This document shows positions 35,959-43,559 of a stretch of DNA of 64,000 nucleotides, in pieces. The stretch covers positions 6,510,001 through 6,574,000 of the forward strand of contig NZ_JARZAE010000004.1 of the NCBI RefSeq assembly GCF_029892095.1, given 5' to 3'. The notes under the pieces were generated by a model. It was not told the DNA's origin and ran no database searches. It saw only the letters and a list, made by a program, of their open reading frames with translations. The stretch is from Kitasatospora sp. MAP12-44. GTDB lineage: Bacteria > Actinomycetota > Actinomycetes > Streptomycetales > Streptomycetaceae. Position numbers and translations under genes: made by a program. Position 1 is the stretch's first letter; the number at the start of each line of letters is the position of its first letter.

Positions 35959-37097
35959 CCACCGCTGACCCGGCTCGGCCCGACGCCTCCCGCAACGCCA
36001 GCCCCTACCTGTACGGGCCGGAAATGGCCGCCGTCATCGCTGTCCTCGACAGCGGCCACTACGGGCACACCGCCGTCACCGAGACCTTCGAGCGCGACGT
36101 CGCCGCCTTCCTCGGCGTCCCCGACGCGATCGCCGTGACCTCCGGCACCGCCGCCCTGCACACCGCGCTCGTCGCCGCCGGCATCGGCACCGGCGACGAG
36201 GTGATCGTGCCCTCGCTGACTTTCTGCGCCACGATCCACGCGATCCTCGCCTGCGGGGCGACGCCGCGCTTCGCCGAGGTCAGCCCCGAGAACCTGTGCG
36301 TCGACGCCGAAACGGTCCACGACGCCCTGACCGATGCCACCACCGCGGTCATGCCCGTCCTCTACGGAGGGCGTGCCGTCGACCTCACCCCGATCGCCGA
36401 CCGGCTCGCCGACCGCGGCATCACCGTCATCGAGGACGCCGCGCACGCCTTCGGCTCCCACCACGGCACCGACCTGGTTGGTGCGACCGGCGCCCTCACC
36501 TGCTTCAGCTTCGGCCCCATCAAGAACCTGACCTGCGGCCAGGGCGGCATGATCATCCCCCGCAGCCCCGAAGAGGCCGCCAAGATCCGCGACATGCGGA
36601 TGCTCGGCGTCACCGACTCGGCTGCCACCCGCGCCGCCTCCACCGGCTACCAGGTCACCGGCCCCGGCTTCCGCTACCAGATGTCCGCCATCAACGCGGC
36701 CATCGGCAGCGCCCAGCTCGCCCGCTTCTCCGAGACCGCCCGCAGGCGCGGAGCCCTGTGGAGCGCCTACCGCGACGCGCTGGCCGACATCCCGCAGGCC
36801 ACCCTCGTGGATGTCGACCTCGACCACTCGGTGCCCCAGCTCGCCGTCGTCACCGTCCCCGACCGCGACGCCGTCTGGGCCCGCCTGCACGCCCAGGGCA
36901 TCGGCGTCGGCGTCCACTACCCGCCCAACCACACCCAGCCGGCCTTCAAGGCGTGGCACCGGCCGATGCCCGTCACCGAGCGCCTGGGCACCGAGATCAT
37001 GACGCTCCCCCTCCACCAGCACCTGACCCACAGCGACATCCAGCACGTCGCCGACGCCCTGCGCGGCGCCCTCACCGCCCTCGGAGCCGCGCGATGA
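35955..37097 (+). CDS. DegT/DnrJ/EryC1/StrS-family aminotransferase (second copy)
   Basis: 380 residues with AAGGAG before the ATG. PLP features are TSGTAALHTALVAAG, EDAAHAFGS, and the lysine in FGPIKNLTCGQGG. Length and motifs match sugar aminotransferases acting on the 4-keto or 3-keto position. It overlaps both neighbours by 4 bases. It is the second enzyme of this family in the window, in an operon with a different partner dehydrogenase/dehydratase than the one at 4233. Confidence 0.87.
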   Translation: MTTADPARPDASRNASPYLYGPEMAAVIAVLDSGHYGHTAVTETFERDVAAFLGVPDAIAVTSGTAALHTALVAAGIGTGDEVIVPSLTFCATIHAILACGATPRFAEVSPENLCVDAETVHDALTDATTAVMPVLYGGRAVDLTPIADRLADRGITVIEDAAHAFGSHHGTDLVGATGALTCFSFGPIKNLTCGQGGMIIPRSPEEAAKIRDMRMLGVTDSAATRAASTGYQVTGPGFRYQMSAINAAIGSAQLARFSETARRRGALWSAYRDALADIPQATLVDVDLDHSVPQLAVVTVPDRDAVWARLHAQGIGVGVHYPPNHTQPAFKAWHRPMPVTERLGTEIMTLPLHQHLTHSDIQHVADALRGALTALGAAR

Positions 37098-37536
37098 CCC
37101 CCGCCCACCGCCCGCGCCGGATCCTGACCGTGTGCCTGGGCAACTACTGCCGCTCCCCGCTCGCCGCCTGCATCCTCGCCATCCAGAGCAACGGTGCCCT
37201 CGACGTCCGCTCGGCCGGCCTGATCGACAAGTGGGCCGGCCACGGCGCCCACCCCGCCATGATCACCGCCGCCGCCGCCGCCGACCTCGGCTACGACCTC
37301 ACCACCCACCAGCCCACCCAGGTCACCGCCGACCTCATCGACTGGGCCGACCTCGTGCTCGCCATGGACCGCTCCGTCCTGGAGCAACTGCTCCCCATCG
37401 CCGGCACCGCCAACGAGCCGAAGCTGCGCCTGTACCTCGACGCCAGGACGTGCCCGACCCCATGGGGCGCAGCACCGAGGAGTTCGCAGCCTGCGCCGCC
37501 GTCATCGCCACCGGCGCCGCCGCGCACCTGCCCTGA
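37094..37536 (+). pseudogene. Low-molecular-weight protein tyrosine phosphatase with a one-base frameshift
   Basis: From ATG at 37094 the frame reads a typical LMW-PTP: the P-loop CLGNYCRS (C-x5-R), and helices to LRLYLDA. There the frame breaks: a single missing C near 37443 moves the rest into another frame, where the expected ending DVPDPMGRSTEEF...AAHLP continues to a natural stop at 37536. The general-acid DP motif lies after the break. Without correction the protein would run on for hundreds of abnormal residues. Either a true inactivating mutation or a sequence error. Partner of the RmlB/ATP-grasp/DegT operon, 4-base overlap. Confidence 0.75.
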
Positions 37537-37553
37537 ATCAGCGGCGGACGCCT

Positions 37554-37594
37554 CGGCCCCCTGCCTGCGCCAGTACATCGCAGGCAGGGGGCCG
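37554..37594. terminator. Bidirectional terminator after the phosphatase
   Basis: Perfect 16-base stem (arms 37554-37569 and 37579-37594) with a 9-base loop, between convergent phosphatase and MurG-like genes. Confidence 0.7.
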
Positions 37595-37609
37595 ACACGC
37601 GATCCCGGC

Positions 37610-38815
37610 TCAGGCCGCTCGGCTGACCAGCCGCACGCCCGCAGCGGACAGCAGAACATCCACCAGCCGCTCCGCGGCATCCGGTCGGCCCTTCTCGCGG
37701 GCCCGCTGGGCGACCTGGGCACGCAGCTCCCCGTCCGCGAGCAGCGGCGCCAGCGCGTCCTGAAGGCCCTGCGCGGTCACCTGCCCAAGCAGCGCCACCG
37801 CAGCGCCGGCCTCCTGCAGGTGCCGCGCGTTGTGCTCCTGCTCGCCGCCGGCCGACGTCGCCAGCGGGACGAGGACGGAGGCCTTCCCGAGCGCCGTCAG
37901 CTCGGCGATCGTCCCGGCACCGGAGCGCGAGACCACCACGTCGGCCAGGGCCAGGACATCCGGCAGCTCGGCCTTCACGAAGCCCGTCACCAGGTAGCGG
38001 CGCGCCAGCTGCGGCGGCAGCGACGTGGCCTGCTGTCGCAGCCCTTCGAGGTTCGCCGGGCCGCACTGGTGCACGACGTTGGCGCGCGACAGCAGCCACG
38101 GCAGGCAGCCCGTCACCAGGCCGTTGATCTGCTGCGAGCCCTGCGCGCCGCCAGTGACGTACACGGTCGGCAGTGACCGGTCGAAGCCGTCCAGGCCCAG
38201 CACCGCGATCGCGTTGTCGGCGCGGCCGGCCAGCACCTGCGGGCGCACCGGGTTGCCCGTGACCACCGCCGTCTTGCGGGCCGCCTCCGGCAGGAACTCC
38301 AGCGTCGAGGCGGACGACACGGCGAAGCACGACGCCGCCCGCGCCAGACCCCGGTTCGCCAGACCGAGCCGGACGGTCTGCTCGTGCACCACCAGCGGCC
38401 GCCGGCACATCCGCGCTGCCAGGCCGACGGGAACCGCCACGTAGCCGCCGGTGGCCAGGACCACGTCCGGAGCGAAGTCCGCGACGATGTTCCGGGCCTG
38501 AGCCACCCCCCACGGAACGCGGCCCATGTCCTTCAGGTTCGCAGGCGACGCCATCTTCAGCGGGTTGCTGCTGCGCCGGATCTTGCCGGTGGCCACAGCC
38601 CGGAACGCGATGTTCTCCTCGGCCGCGACTCGGGCCTCAAGTCCGTCCGCCGTGCCGACCCACAGCACCTCCAGCGACCGCCGCGCAGCGGCCAGACGGC
38701 TCTCCAAGGCGCGCACCGCGGTCAGCGCCGGGTAGGTGTGGCCGCCCGTCCCGCCGCCGGTGACGAGCAACCGGAACGGCAGCTGTCCGGCTCCGCCGAC
38801 ACCATCACTGTTCAT
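37610..38815 (-). CDS. MurG-like N-acetylglucosaminyltransferase paralogue
   Basis: 401 residues, GT28 fold: LLVTGGGTGGHTYPAL, LVVHEQTVRLGLANR, VTGNPVRPQ, VTGGAQGSQQINGLV and RSGAGTIAELTALGKASVLVPLA...HNARHL. The housekeeping MurG sits in the division/cell-wall cluster; this one is isolated beside an amino-sugar operon, so it probably transfers a sugar in a specialised pathway. It is convergent with the phosphatase. A truncated NUDIX-like frame lies just upstream, 29 bases before its ATG. Confidence 0.82.
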   Translation of the reverse strand: MNSDGVGGAGQLPFRLLVTGGGTGGHTYPALTAVRALESRLAAARRSLEVLWVGTADGLEARVAAEENIAFRAVATGKIRRSSNPLKMASPANLKDMGRVPWGVAQARNIVADFAPDVVLATGGYVAVPVGLAARMCRRPLVVHEQTVRLGLANRGLARAASCFAVSSASTLEFLPEAARKTAVVTGNPVRPQVLAGRADNAIAVLGLDGFDRSLPTVYVTGGAQGSQQINGLVTGCLPWLLSRANVVHQCGPANLEGLRQQATSLPPQLARRYLVTGFVKAELPDVLALADVVVSRSGAGTIAELTALGKASVLVPLATSAGGEQEHNARHLQEAGAAVALLGQVTAQGLQDALAPLLADGELRAQVAQRAREKGRPDAAERLVDVLLSAAGVRLVSRAA

Positions 38816-38844
38816 GCTGAACTCCCACTCTCACGGATGCTGAA

Positions 38845-39084
38845 TCAACTGCGGCGCGCCGGCGACCAACAGGTGCCCTCCGTGACACTGGCACGGCGGG
38901 CGGACCGGAGGCCTAGATAACGCCCCTCCTCGTCCCGCACGATCAGGGCGCCGTAGCAGGTGGCGTTAGCGATCGACTCGACATACTCGTGCGGAGGAAG
39001 CCACCCCGAAAGCGGACCCGCCTGCTCCTCGGCATCACGCGACCCATCGGTGCCAACAGGCGGGTCAGTGAAGTGGCCAGCCAC
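38845..39084 (-). CDS. Short protein like a truncated NUDIX hydrolase
   Basis: 79 residues with a strong ribosome-binding site (AAGGAGG, GTG at 39084). Residues ~35-65 (LPPHEYVESIANATCYGALIVRDEEGRYLGLRS) look like the N-terminal strand-turn region of NUDIX proteins, but the frame stops before any Nudix box, and no box continues in other frames. It may be a remnant kept as a leader before the MurG-like gene, 29 bases downstream, or a small protein of its own. Confidence 0.45.
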   Translation of the reverse strand: MAGHFTDPPVGTDGSRDAEEQAGPLSGWLPPHEYVESIANATCYGALIVRDEEGRYLGLRSARRASVTEGTCWSPARRS

Positions 39085-39221
39085 ATTTCCTCCTTGACTG
39101 CATGTCAGAGCAATCTGCAGCCCGACCATACCGGCGTCCGACCCGGCCCGTAGACCCACCGCTCCTGGGTACCTTGTCCTGCGGGGTGAAGACGGCCATT
39201 GCGCGCTGCGGGGTTCGCGTC

Positions 39222-39947
39222 CTAGTTGAGGCGCCCTTCGAGCGCGGCGTCGATCATCTTCTGGGCTCGGACGCGAATGTTCGGCGGCTGACTCGCGAGG
39301 TTCCCCTGGACTTCCTTCGCTGACATGTCCAAGACCTTGTCGAGATCCGCGATCATGCCGGGGAATGGGCGGAGAGCAGCGGCGAGCGCCTCCAGGTTCT
39401 CCTGCCAGCCGGCCTGCAGCATTGCGACCACAGTAGGCACCAGCAGGACGGCGATCTCCGGCTCCTGGTCGAGGCGGGCGATGTTGTGCAGGCCCGCCCG
39501 ATTCTCGTCCCCGGTGGCGGCGCCGATCAACCTGGCGGCGATCGGCAGGTTCCGGAACAAAGCGGCCGCCAGCGTGCGTGCCGACTCGAGCTCCCCGTCG
39601 GTCGCCTGGGCAACGGCCTGCGCCAACTGCGGAAGCGCAATCGGGACGGCGTCGAAGAGATCCTTGGCCGGACCGGTCAGCCAAGGGCCTGACCCTTCGA
39701 CGCGCTGGCGGCGGCCGGGTGAGATCCCGAGAACCTTCTCAACGACCAGGGCATGCTCCTCGGATACCTCGCTCTGTTCCCCGAGTACGAACCTCCGCAG
39801 CAGCGATTCGAACGCACCTGCCCGCTCGGCGGCCGTCACCCGCACGGTGCGCGGTAGCGCGTCCACTCCGCGCTTGGCGGCCAGACTGCCGGACGATGGC
39901 GGCCATCGCCGGCCCGTGCGCCCATGTACTCGCCAGGCGATGGGCAC
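39222..39947 (-). CDS. Conserved-looking protein of unknown function
   Basis: Up to 241 residues, mostly alpha-helical, with long Ala/Leu-rich amphipathic helices (LFDAVPIALPQLAQAVAQATD, IAVLLVPTVVAMLQAGW). An early segment (SEEHALVVEKVLGISPGRRQRVEG) may hold a helix-turn-helix-like or helical start. The true start is uncertain; a GTG at VDALPR would shorten it by ~27 residues. No domain recognised. It is probably soluble. No operon partner. Confidence 0.5.
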   Translation of the reverse strand: MPIAWRVHGRTGRRWPPSSGSLAAKRGVDALPRTVRVTAAERAGAFESLLRRFVLGEQSEVSEEHALVVEKVLGISPGRRQRVEGSGPWLTGPAKDLFDAVPIALPQLAQAVAQATDGELESARTLAAALFRNLPIAARLIGAATGDENRAGLHNIARLDQEPEIAVLLVPTVVAMLQAGWQENLEALAAALRPFPGMIADLDKVLDMSAKEVQGNLASQPPNIRVRAQKMIDAALEGRLN

Positions 39948-40175
39948 TACAGAGCGGGTTCCGGCCGTGGGAAGCGGCAGTGATCGCCTGGGCGGCCGGC
40001 GCGGCCGCCTCGGCGGTCGTCCTGCGGCTGTGACAAAGACCTGGTGAATGAGCCGGCGCCGCTGCTCCCACCACCGTCGCCGCTCGGCCGGGCGTTGTGG
40101 AGCAGGGCGTGCTGCGCGGCCTTGTGAAGCCGCTTGCTCAGGTCAACCCATACATGATCTGAACTCCGAACAAGC

Positions 40176-40634
40176 CTAGGAGAAGCGCGGGAAGGTGCGG
40201 ATGGCGAGTGTTGCGCAGGCTGCTGCGAGGGGCAACTCGACGAAGGCGGCCATCAGTTCGGCGGTGAGCAGGTCGGTGCCGGGGGTGGCGGTCATGGTGT
40301 CGAACCAGGCGTCGATCAGGAGCAGGGTGGAGGTGGCCGCGGCGGTCAGGCAGGCGCGCTGGTCGCCCCGGCGCAGCAGGAGACCGGTGGAGAGCAGGCC
40401 GATCGCCTCCAGGGTGTCCAGGCCGGTCCAGGTCCAGGCCCAGTGCGAGGCCTGGGCGGTGGCCGGGAGCCCGGTGTGCAGGACGAAGAGCCACGGGATC
40501 ATCGCCAGTCCGAGCACGGTGAGTGCGGTGGCGACGCGGCGCGAGGGACGCGGCAGCTGCGGTGCGGCGGTGTCCGTCGCGCGCCTGGCGTAGGTCTCGA
40601 CGGGTGCCGCCTGCTGCAGTTCGGCCAGTGCCAT
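40176..40634 (-). CDS. Four-helix membrane protein, unknown function
   Basis: 152 residues from ATG at 40634 (GGAGGAG upstream). Four hydrophobic segments: ATALTVLGLAMIPWLFVLH, LDTLEAIGLLSTGLLL, ACLTAAATSTLLLIDAWFD, and LMAAFVELPLAAACATLAI. Charged loops hold RRATD and FDTMTATPG. It resembles small Streptomyces membrane proteins annotated only as hypothetical. It lies between the NRPS/SAM cluster and the preceding block, with a palindromic terminator on its upstream side. Confidence 0.6.
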   Translation of the reverse strand: MALAELQQAAPVETYARRATDTAAPQLPRPSRRVATALTVLGLAMIPWLFVLHTGLPATAQASHWAWTWTGLDTLEAIGLLSTGLLLRRGDQRACLTAAATSTLLLIDAWFDTMTATPGTDLLTAELMAAFVELPLAAACATLAIRTFPRFS

Positions 40635-40764
40635 GGCGACTTCTCCTCCCCGTGCCCGGCTCTCGGGCACATCACCAGGATGTCGCGGCAGCGGGGCGGA
40701 AACAGTAGCCCTCCTATCCGAGTTGGGGGTGGTGCTAAGTACACCTCCGGGGTGTCCAGCGCTC

Positions 40765-40794
40765 GCGGCCACCGCCCGATCGGGCGGTGGCCGC
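40765..40794 (-). terminator. 30-base perfect palindrome ending the SAM-salvage operon
   Basis: A perfect 30-base palindrome centred on GATC, 98 bases after the stop of the YbaK gene, the last gene of the minus-strand operon from 49082. Probable terminator. Confidence 0.55.
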
Positions 40795-40891
40795 GCTGGG
40801 TTCAGGCCCAGCGGTCGGAGTGGGGCGCCGGGTTCAGGGTCGCTGGGTCGGCTGCTCCGAGTCAGTGGCGAGTGGTGGGTCCGGGGCCGGG

Positions 40892-41380
40892 TCAGGCGGC
40901 GATCGGTGCGACGGTCGGCTGTGCGAGGTCCAGGTAGTCGGTCACGGACAGGGCGACCGAGACGTCGAGTCGGCCGGCGTTGAAGAAGATCTCGTCGTGC
41001 ACCAGCAGCTGGCCGTCCACCAGGAGGTCCAGCTCGGGTGAGAAAGCGAACGGGGTGATCGACCCGCTCTCGCTGCCCGCCAGGCGCTCGGCGACCTCGC
41101 GGGTGGCGAAGGACGCCTCGCGGCCGCCGTAGCGCTCCGCGAGGGCGTCCAGGTCGACCTTGCGGTCGCCGGGGACCACCGCGAGGACGTAGCGGCGGGA
41201 GCGCTTGCCCGTCGCCACGCGGACCACGATGGACTTGGCGGCCTGCTCCAGGGGGTGGCAGCGCAGCCGGCTGGCCACGTCGGTCCGGCCCTCGGGCGGG
41301 TGGGGGATCATGCGGTAGCGGGCCGCCCGGGACTGGAACAGGTCCGTCAGCTGCTGGAAGACCTCCGGGGTGTCAGGCAT
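40892..41380 (-). CDS. YbaK/ProXp-type aminoacyl-tRNA deacylase
   Basis: 162 residues of the YbaK / prolyl-tRNA deacylase fold: EQAAKSIVVRV with the conserved Lys49, VPGDRKVDLDAL, the Gly-rich SGSITPFAF (GxxxP-like loop), and VHDEIFFNAGRLDVSVALSVTDY. The family hydrolyses tRNA mischarged by ProRS or similar enzymes (Ala-, Cys-, or small non-protein residues). Its ATG lies 8 bases inside the end of mtnP, so it is translated with the SAM-salvage operon. In a cluster suspected to make azetidine-2-carboxylate, a proline mimic, its likely job is clearing that residue from tRNA-Pro as self-resistance (inference). Confidence 0.82.
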   Translation of the reverse strand: MPDTPEVFQQLTDLFQSRAARYRMIPHPPEGRTDVASRLRCHPLEQAAKSIVVRVATGKRSRRYVLAVVPGDRKVDLDALAERYGGREASFATREVAERLAGSESGSITPFAFSPELDLLVDGQLLVHDEIFFNAGRLDVSVALSVTDYLDLAQPTVAPIAA

Positions 41381-42215
41381 GGTCGCCCGGCAGGTCCTGA
41401 GGCAGGTCCAGGGGCAGGTCCATCCCGTCCAGCACGTGCGGGCACGCGCACCCGCGCTCCTGCGGGAGCAGGCCGACGGCCTCCAGGACCAGCTCGCGCA
41501 TCCGCTCGATGTTCCGGGCGAAGACCTCGAACACGTCGGCCTGGGCCACGCTGCCGGCGGCTTCGATCCCCGCGTCCAGGTCGGTGACCAGGGCCAACGG
41601 GGTGTAGCACAGGGCGAGTTCGCGGGCCAGCACGGCCTCGGGGAAGCCGGTCATGTTGACCAGCGACCAGCCCGCCGCGGCGAACCACTGCGATTCGGCG
41701 CGGGTGGAGAACCGGGGGCCCTCGACGACGACCATGGTCGCGCCGTCCACCGCCGGGATGCCGGCGCCGGCCGCGGCCTTCAGCAGGGCGGACCGGCCGA
41801 CGGGGCAGTACGGGTCGGCGAAGGAGACGTGCACGCCGCCCTGGTCGTAGTAGGTCTGGATCCGCCCGCTGGTCCGGTCGACCAGCTGGTCGGGGACCAC
41901 CACGGTGCCCGGGCCCAGCTCCGGGCGCAGCGAGCCGACGGCGCACGGTGCCAGCACCTGGCGCACGCCGAGCGAGCGCAGGGCCCACAGGTTGGCGCGA
42001 TAGTTGATCTTGTGCGGCGGCAGTCCGTGCCCGCGTCCGTGACGCGGCAGGAAGGCCACTCTGCGCCCGCCGACGGTGCCGACGGCCACCGTGTCGGAGG
42101 GTGCCCCGAAGGGCGTGTCGATGGTGAATTCCTGCGCGTCTTCGAGGAGTTGGTAGAAGCCGCTGCCGCCGATCACGCCGATCTCGGCGCGCTGCCCGGC
42201 TGGGAGTGCGGTCAT
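41373..42215 (-). CDS. mtnP: S-methyl-5'-thioadenosine phosphorylase
   Basis: 280 residues with the MTAP signature: IGVIGGSGFYQLL, FLPRHGRGHGLPPHKINYRANL, MVVVEGPRFSTRAESQWF and NMTGFPEAVLARELALCY. It splits MTA with phosphate into adenine and 5-methylthioribose-1-phosphate. The products go to MtnA and to the phosphoribosyltransferase fused to it. GAAGGAAGG precedes the ATG. A 16-base gap separates it from mtnC and an 8-base overlap joins it to the YbaK gene. It acts on MTA, so its presence implies a pathway enzyme that releases MTA from SAM. Confidence 0.93.
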   Translation of the reverse strand: MTALPAGQRAEIGVIGGSGFYQLLEDAQEFTIDTPFGAPSDTVAVGTVGGRRVAFLPRHGRGHGLPPHKINYRANLWALRSLGVRQVLAPCAVGSLRPELGPGTVVVPDQLVDRTSGRIQTYYDQGGVHVSFADPYCPVGRSALLKAAAGAGIPAVDGATMVVVEGPRFSTRAESQWFAAAGWSLVNMTGFPEAVLARELALCYTPLALVTDLDAGIEAAGSVAQADVFEVFARNIERMRELVLEAVGLLPQERGCACPHVLDGMDLPLDLPQDLPGDHA

Positions 42216-42231
42216 GGTGTGCGTCCTTCCT

Positions 42232-42984
42232 TCACGGTGGAGTCGGGGTCGAAGGGTCGAAGGGGTCGAAGGGGTCGAATCGGAGCTCGTCGAGCGCGGC
42301 GACGGTCGGGTGGCCGGGGAGGTGCGGCCCGCGCCGGTCGCCGGCCCGGCGCACCCCGGTGACCCGCCAGCCGGCGGCGGCCGCCGCGTCCAGCTCCTCG
42401 CCCACGTCGCTGAGGAAGAGCACGTCCGCGGCCGGCACGCCGATGGTGCGCAGCGCCGTCCGGTAGGAGTCGGGCTCGCGCTTGCCGCCGGTGTTCTCCA
42501 GGTCGAAGTAGCCCTGGAGCAGCGGGGTCAGGTCGCCGTGGCCGGAGTGCCTGAACCAGTCCCGCTGCGCCGAGGCCGCGCCGGAGGAGTAGATGTACAG
42601 CGCGATCCCCTGCCGGTGCCAGCCGCGCAGCACCTCGGGCACCTCGGGGTAGAGGTGGCCCCTCAGCGTGCCGTCGGCGAAGCCCTCGGTCCAGATCAGT
42701 GCCTGCAGCGCCTTCAGCGGTGCTGCTTTGGTGTCCGCGTCGGCCCAACCGGTCAGCAGCTCGACCGCCTGGCGCTCGTCCAGCCCGGGCGCGCCCTGGT
42801 GGTCGCGGACGGCCGCCAGGATCCGGTCGTGCGCCTCGGAGCCCTGGTGGGCCTCGAACCAGGGGGCCAGCCGGCGCCGCGCGTACGGGAAGAGCACCTC
42901 GTGCACGTGGTCGATGGAGCCGACGGTGCCCTCGATGTCCAGGACGACGGCGCGCGGCCGGACCCCTGACCTGACCGTGGTCAC
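42232..42984 (-). CDS. mtnC: Enolase-phosphatase E1
   Basis: 250 residues, HAD superfamily: the nucleophile motif LDIEGTVGSID near the N-terminus, YIYSSGAASAQRDWF, TGGKREPDSYRTAL and LFLSDVGEELDAA. It turns 2,3-diketo-5-methylthiopentyl-1-phosphate into acireductone (1,2-dihydroxy-3-keto-5-methylthiopentene). The GTG start overlaps the mtnD stop by 4 bases. The C-terminus (RFDPFDPFDPSTPTPP) is encoded by tandem 12-base-type repeats of GTCGAAGGG, seen on the plus strand at about 42250-42285, and looks slippage-prone. Confidence 0.92.
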   Translation of the reverse strand: MTTVRSGVRPRAVVLDIEGTVGSIDHVHEVLFPYARRRLAPWFEAHQGSEAHDRILAAVRDHQGAPGLDERQAVELLTGWADADTKAAPLKALQALIWTEGFADGTLRGHLYPEVPEVLRGWHRQGIALYIYSSGAASAQRDWFRHSGHGDLTPLLQGYFDLENTGGKREPDSYRTALRTIGVPAADVLFLSDVGEELDAAAAAGWRVTGVRRAGDRRGPHLPGHPTVAALDELRFDPFDPFDPSTPTPP

Positions 42985-43559
42985 GGCTGCGCCGCCAGCA
43001 GGGCGTCAAGGAGCGGGAACCGCTTGGCGATCGGCGAGCCGGTGAAGTCGCCGATCCAGCCGTCCGCCTGCTGGAAGAAGCGCACGGCGGTGAAGGCCGG
43101 GCGCTCGCCCATGTCGAACCAGTGGGTGGTGCCGGCCGGTACCGAAAGCAGGTCCCCGGCCTCGCAGACCACCGCGTGGACGGCCCCGTCGAGGTGCAGG
43201 TAGAAGCAGCCCCGGCCGTGGACGAAGAAGCGCACCTCGTCCTCGGCGTGCCGGTGCTCGTCCAGGAAACTCAGCCGGGCCTGCGCGGCCCGCTCCCGCC
43301 CTGGCGCCGTGTCATCGCTGTACAGCCGTGCCACGTCGACGAGTTGGAGGTCCTGGCGGGCGCAGAGCTCGTCGATCTCGGAGCGGTGGGCGGCGAGGAT
43401 CAGCTCGGGGTCGGTGTCCGGGCCGACCGGCAGCCGTACCGGCCAGCGCCGGAAGTCGACGCCGCACTCGGCCAGCGCCTCGCCGATCACCAGCGGATCC
43501 GTGGTGCGCAGCCGCACGTGCTCCGGTGCGTCCTCGGGCATGATCTGCAGCAGGGTCAT
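42981..43559 (-). CDS. mtnD: Acireductone dioxygenase
   Basis: 192 residues. The metal site HRHAEDEVRFFVHG (HxH plus Glu) and a later His in THWFD are complete. With Fe(II) the enzyme makes 2-keto-4-methylthiobutyrate, the methionine precursor; with Ni(II) it makes an off-pathway product. It is 4-base overlapped on both sides (mtnB upstream, mtnC downstream). The final transamination to Met is not encoded here and would rely on a general aminotransferase. Confidence 0.93.
   Translation of the reverse strand: MTLLQIMPEDAPEHVRLRTTDPLVIGEALAECGVDFRRWPVRLPVGPDTDPELILAAHRSEIDELCARQDLQLVDVARLYSDDTAPGRERAAQARLSFLDEHRHAEDEVRFFVHGRGCFYLHLDGAVHAVVCEAGDLLSVPAGTTHWFDMGERPAFTAVRFFQQADGWIGDFTGSPIAKRFPLLDALLAAQP

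Noticed and set aside
37610..38815. Housekeeping murG of the division/cell-wall cluster
   Set aside because: None of the usual mur/fts neighbours is present; it is better called a paralogue.
39896..40033. 45-codon plus-strand frame with a hydrophobic helix (AVIAWAAGAAASAVVL)
   Set aside because: No ribosome-binding site, overlaps the start of the opposing gene, and is compatible with chance in GC-rich DNA.
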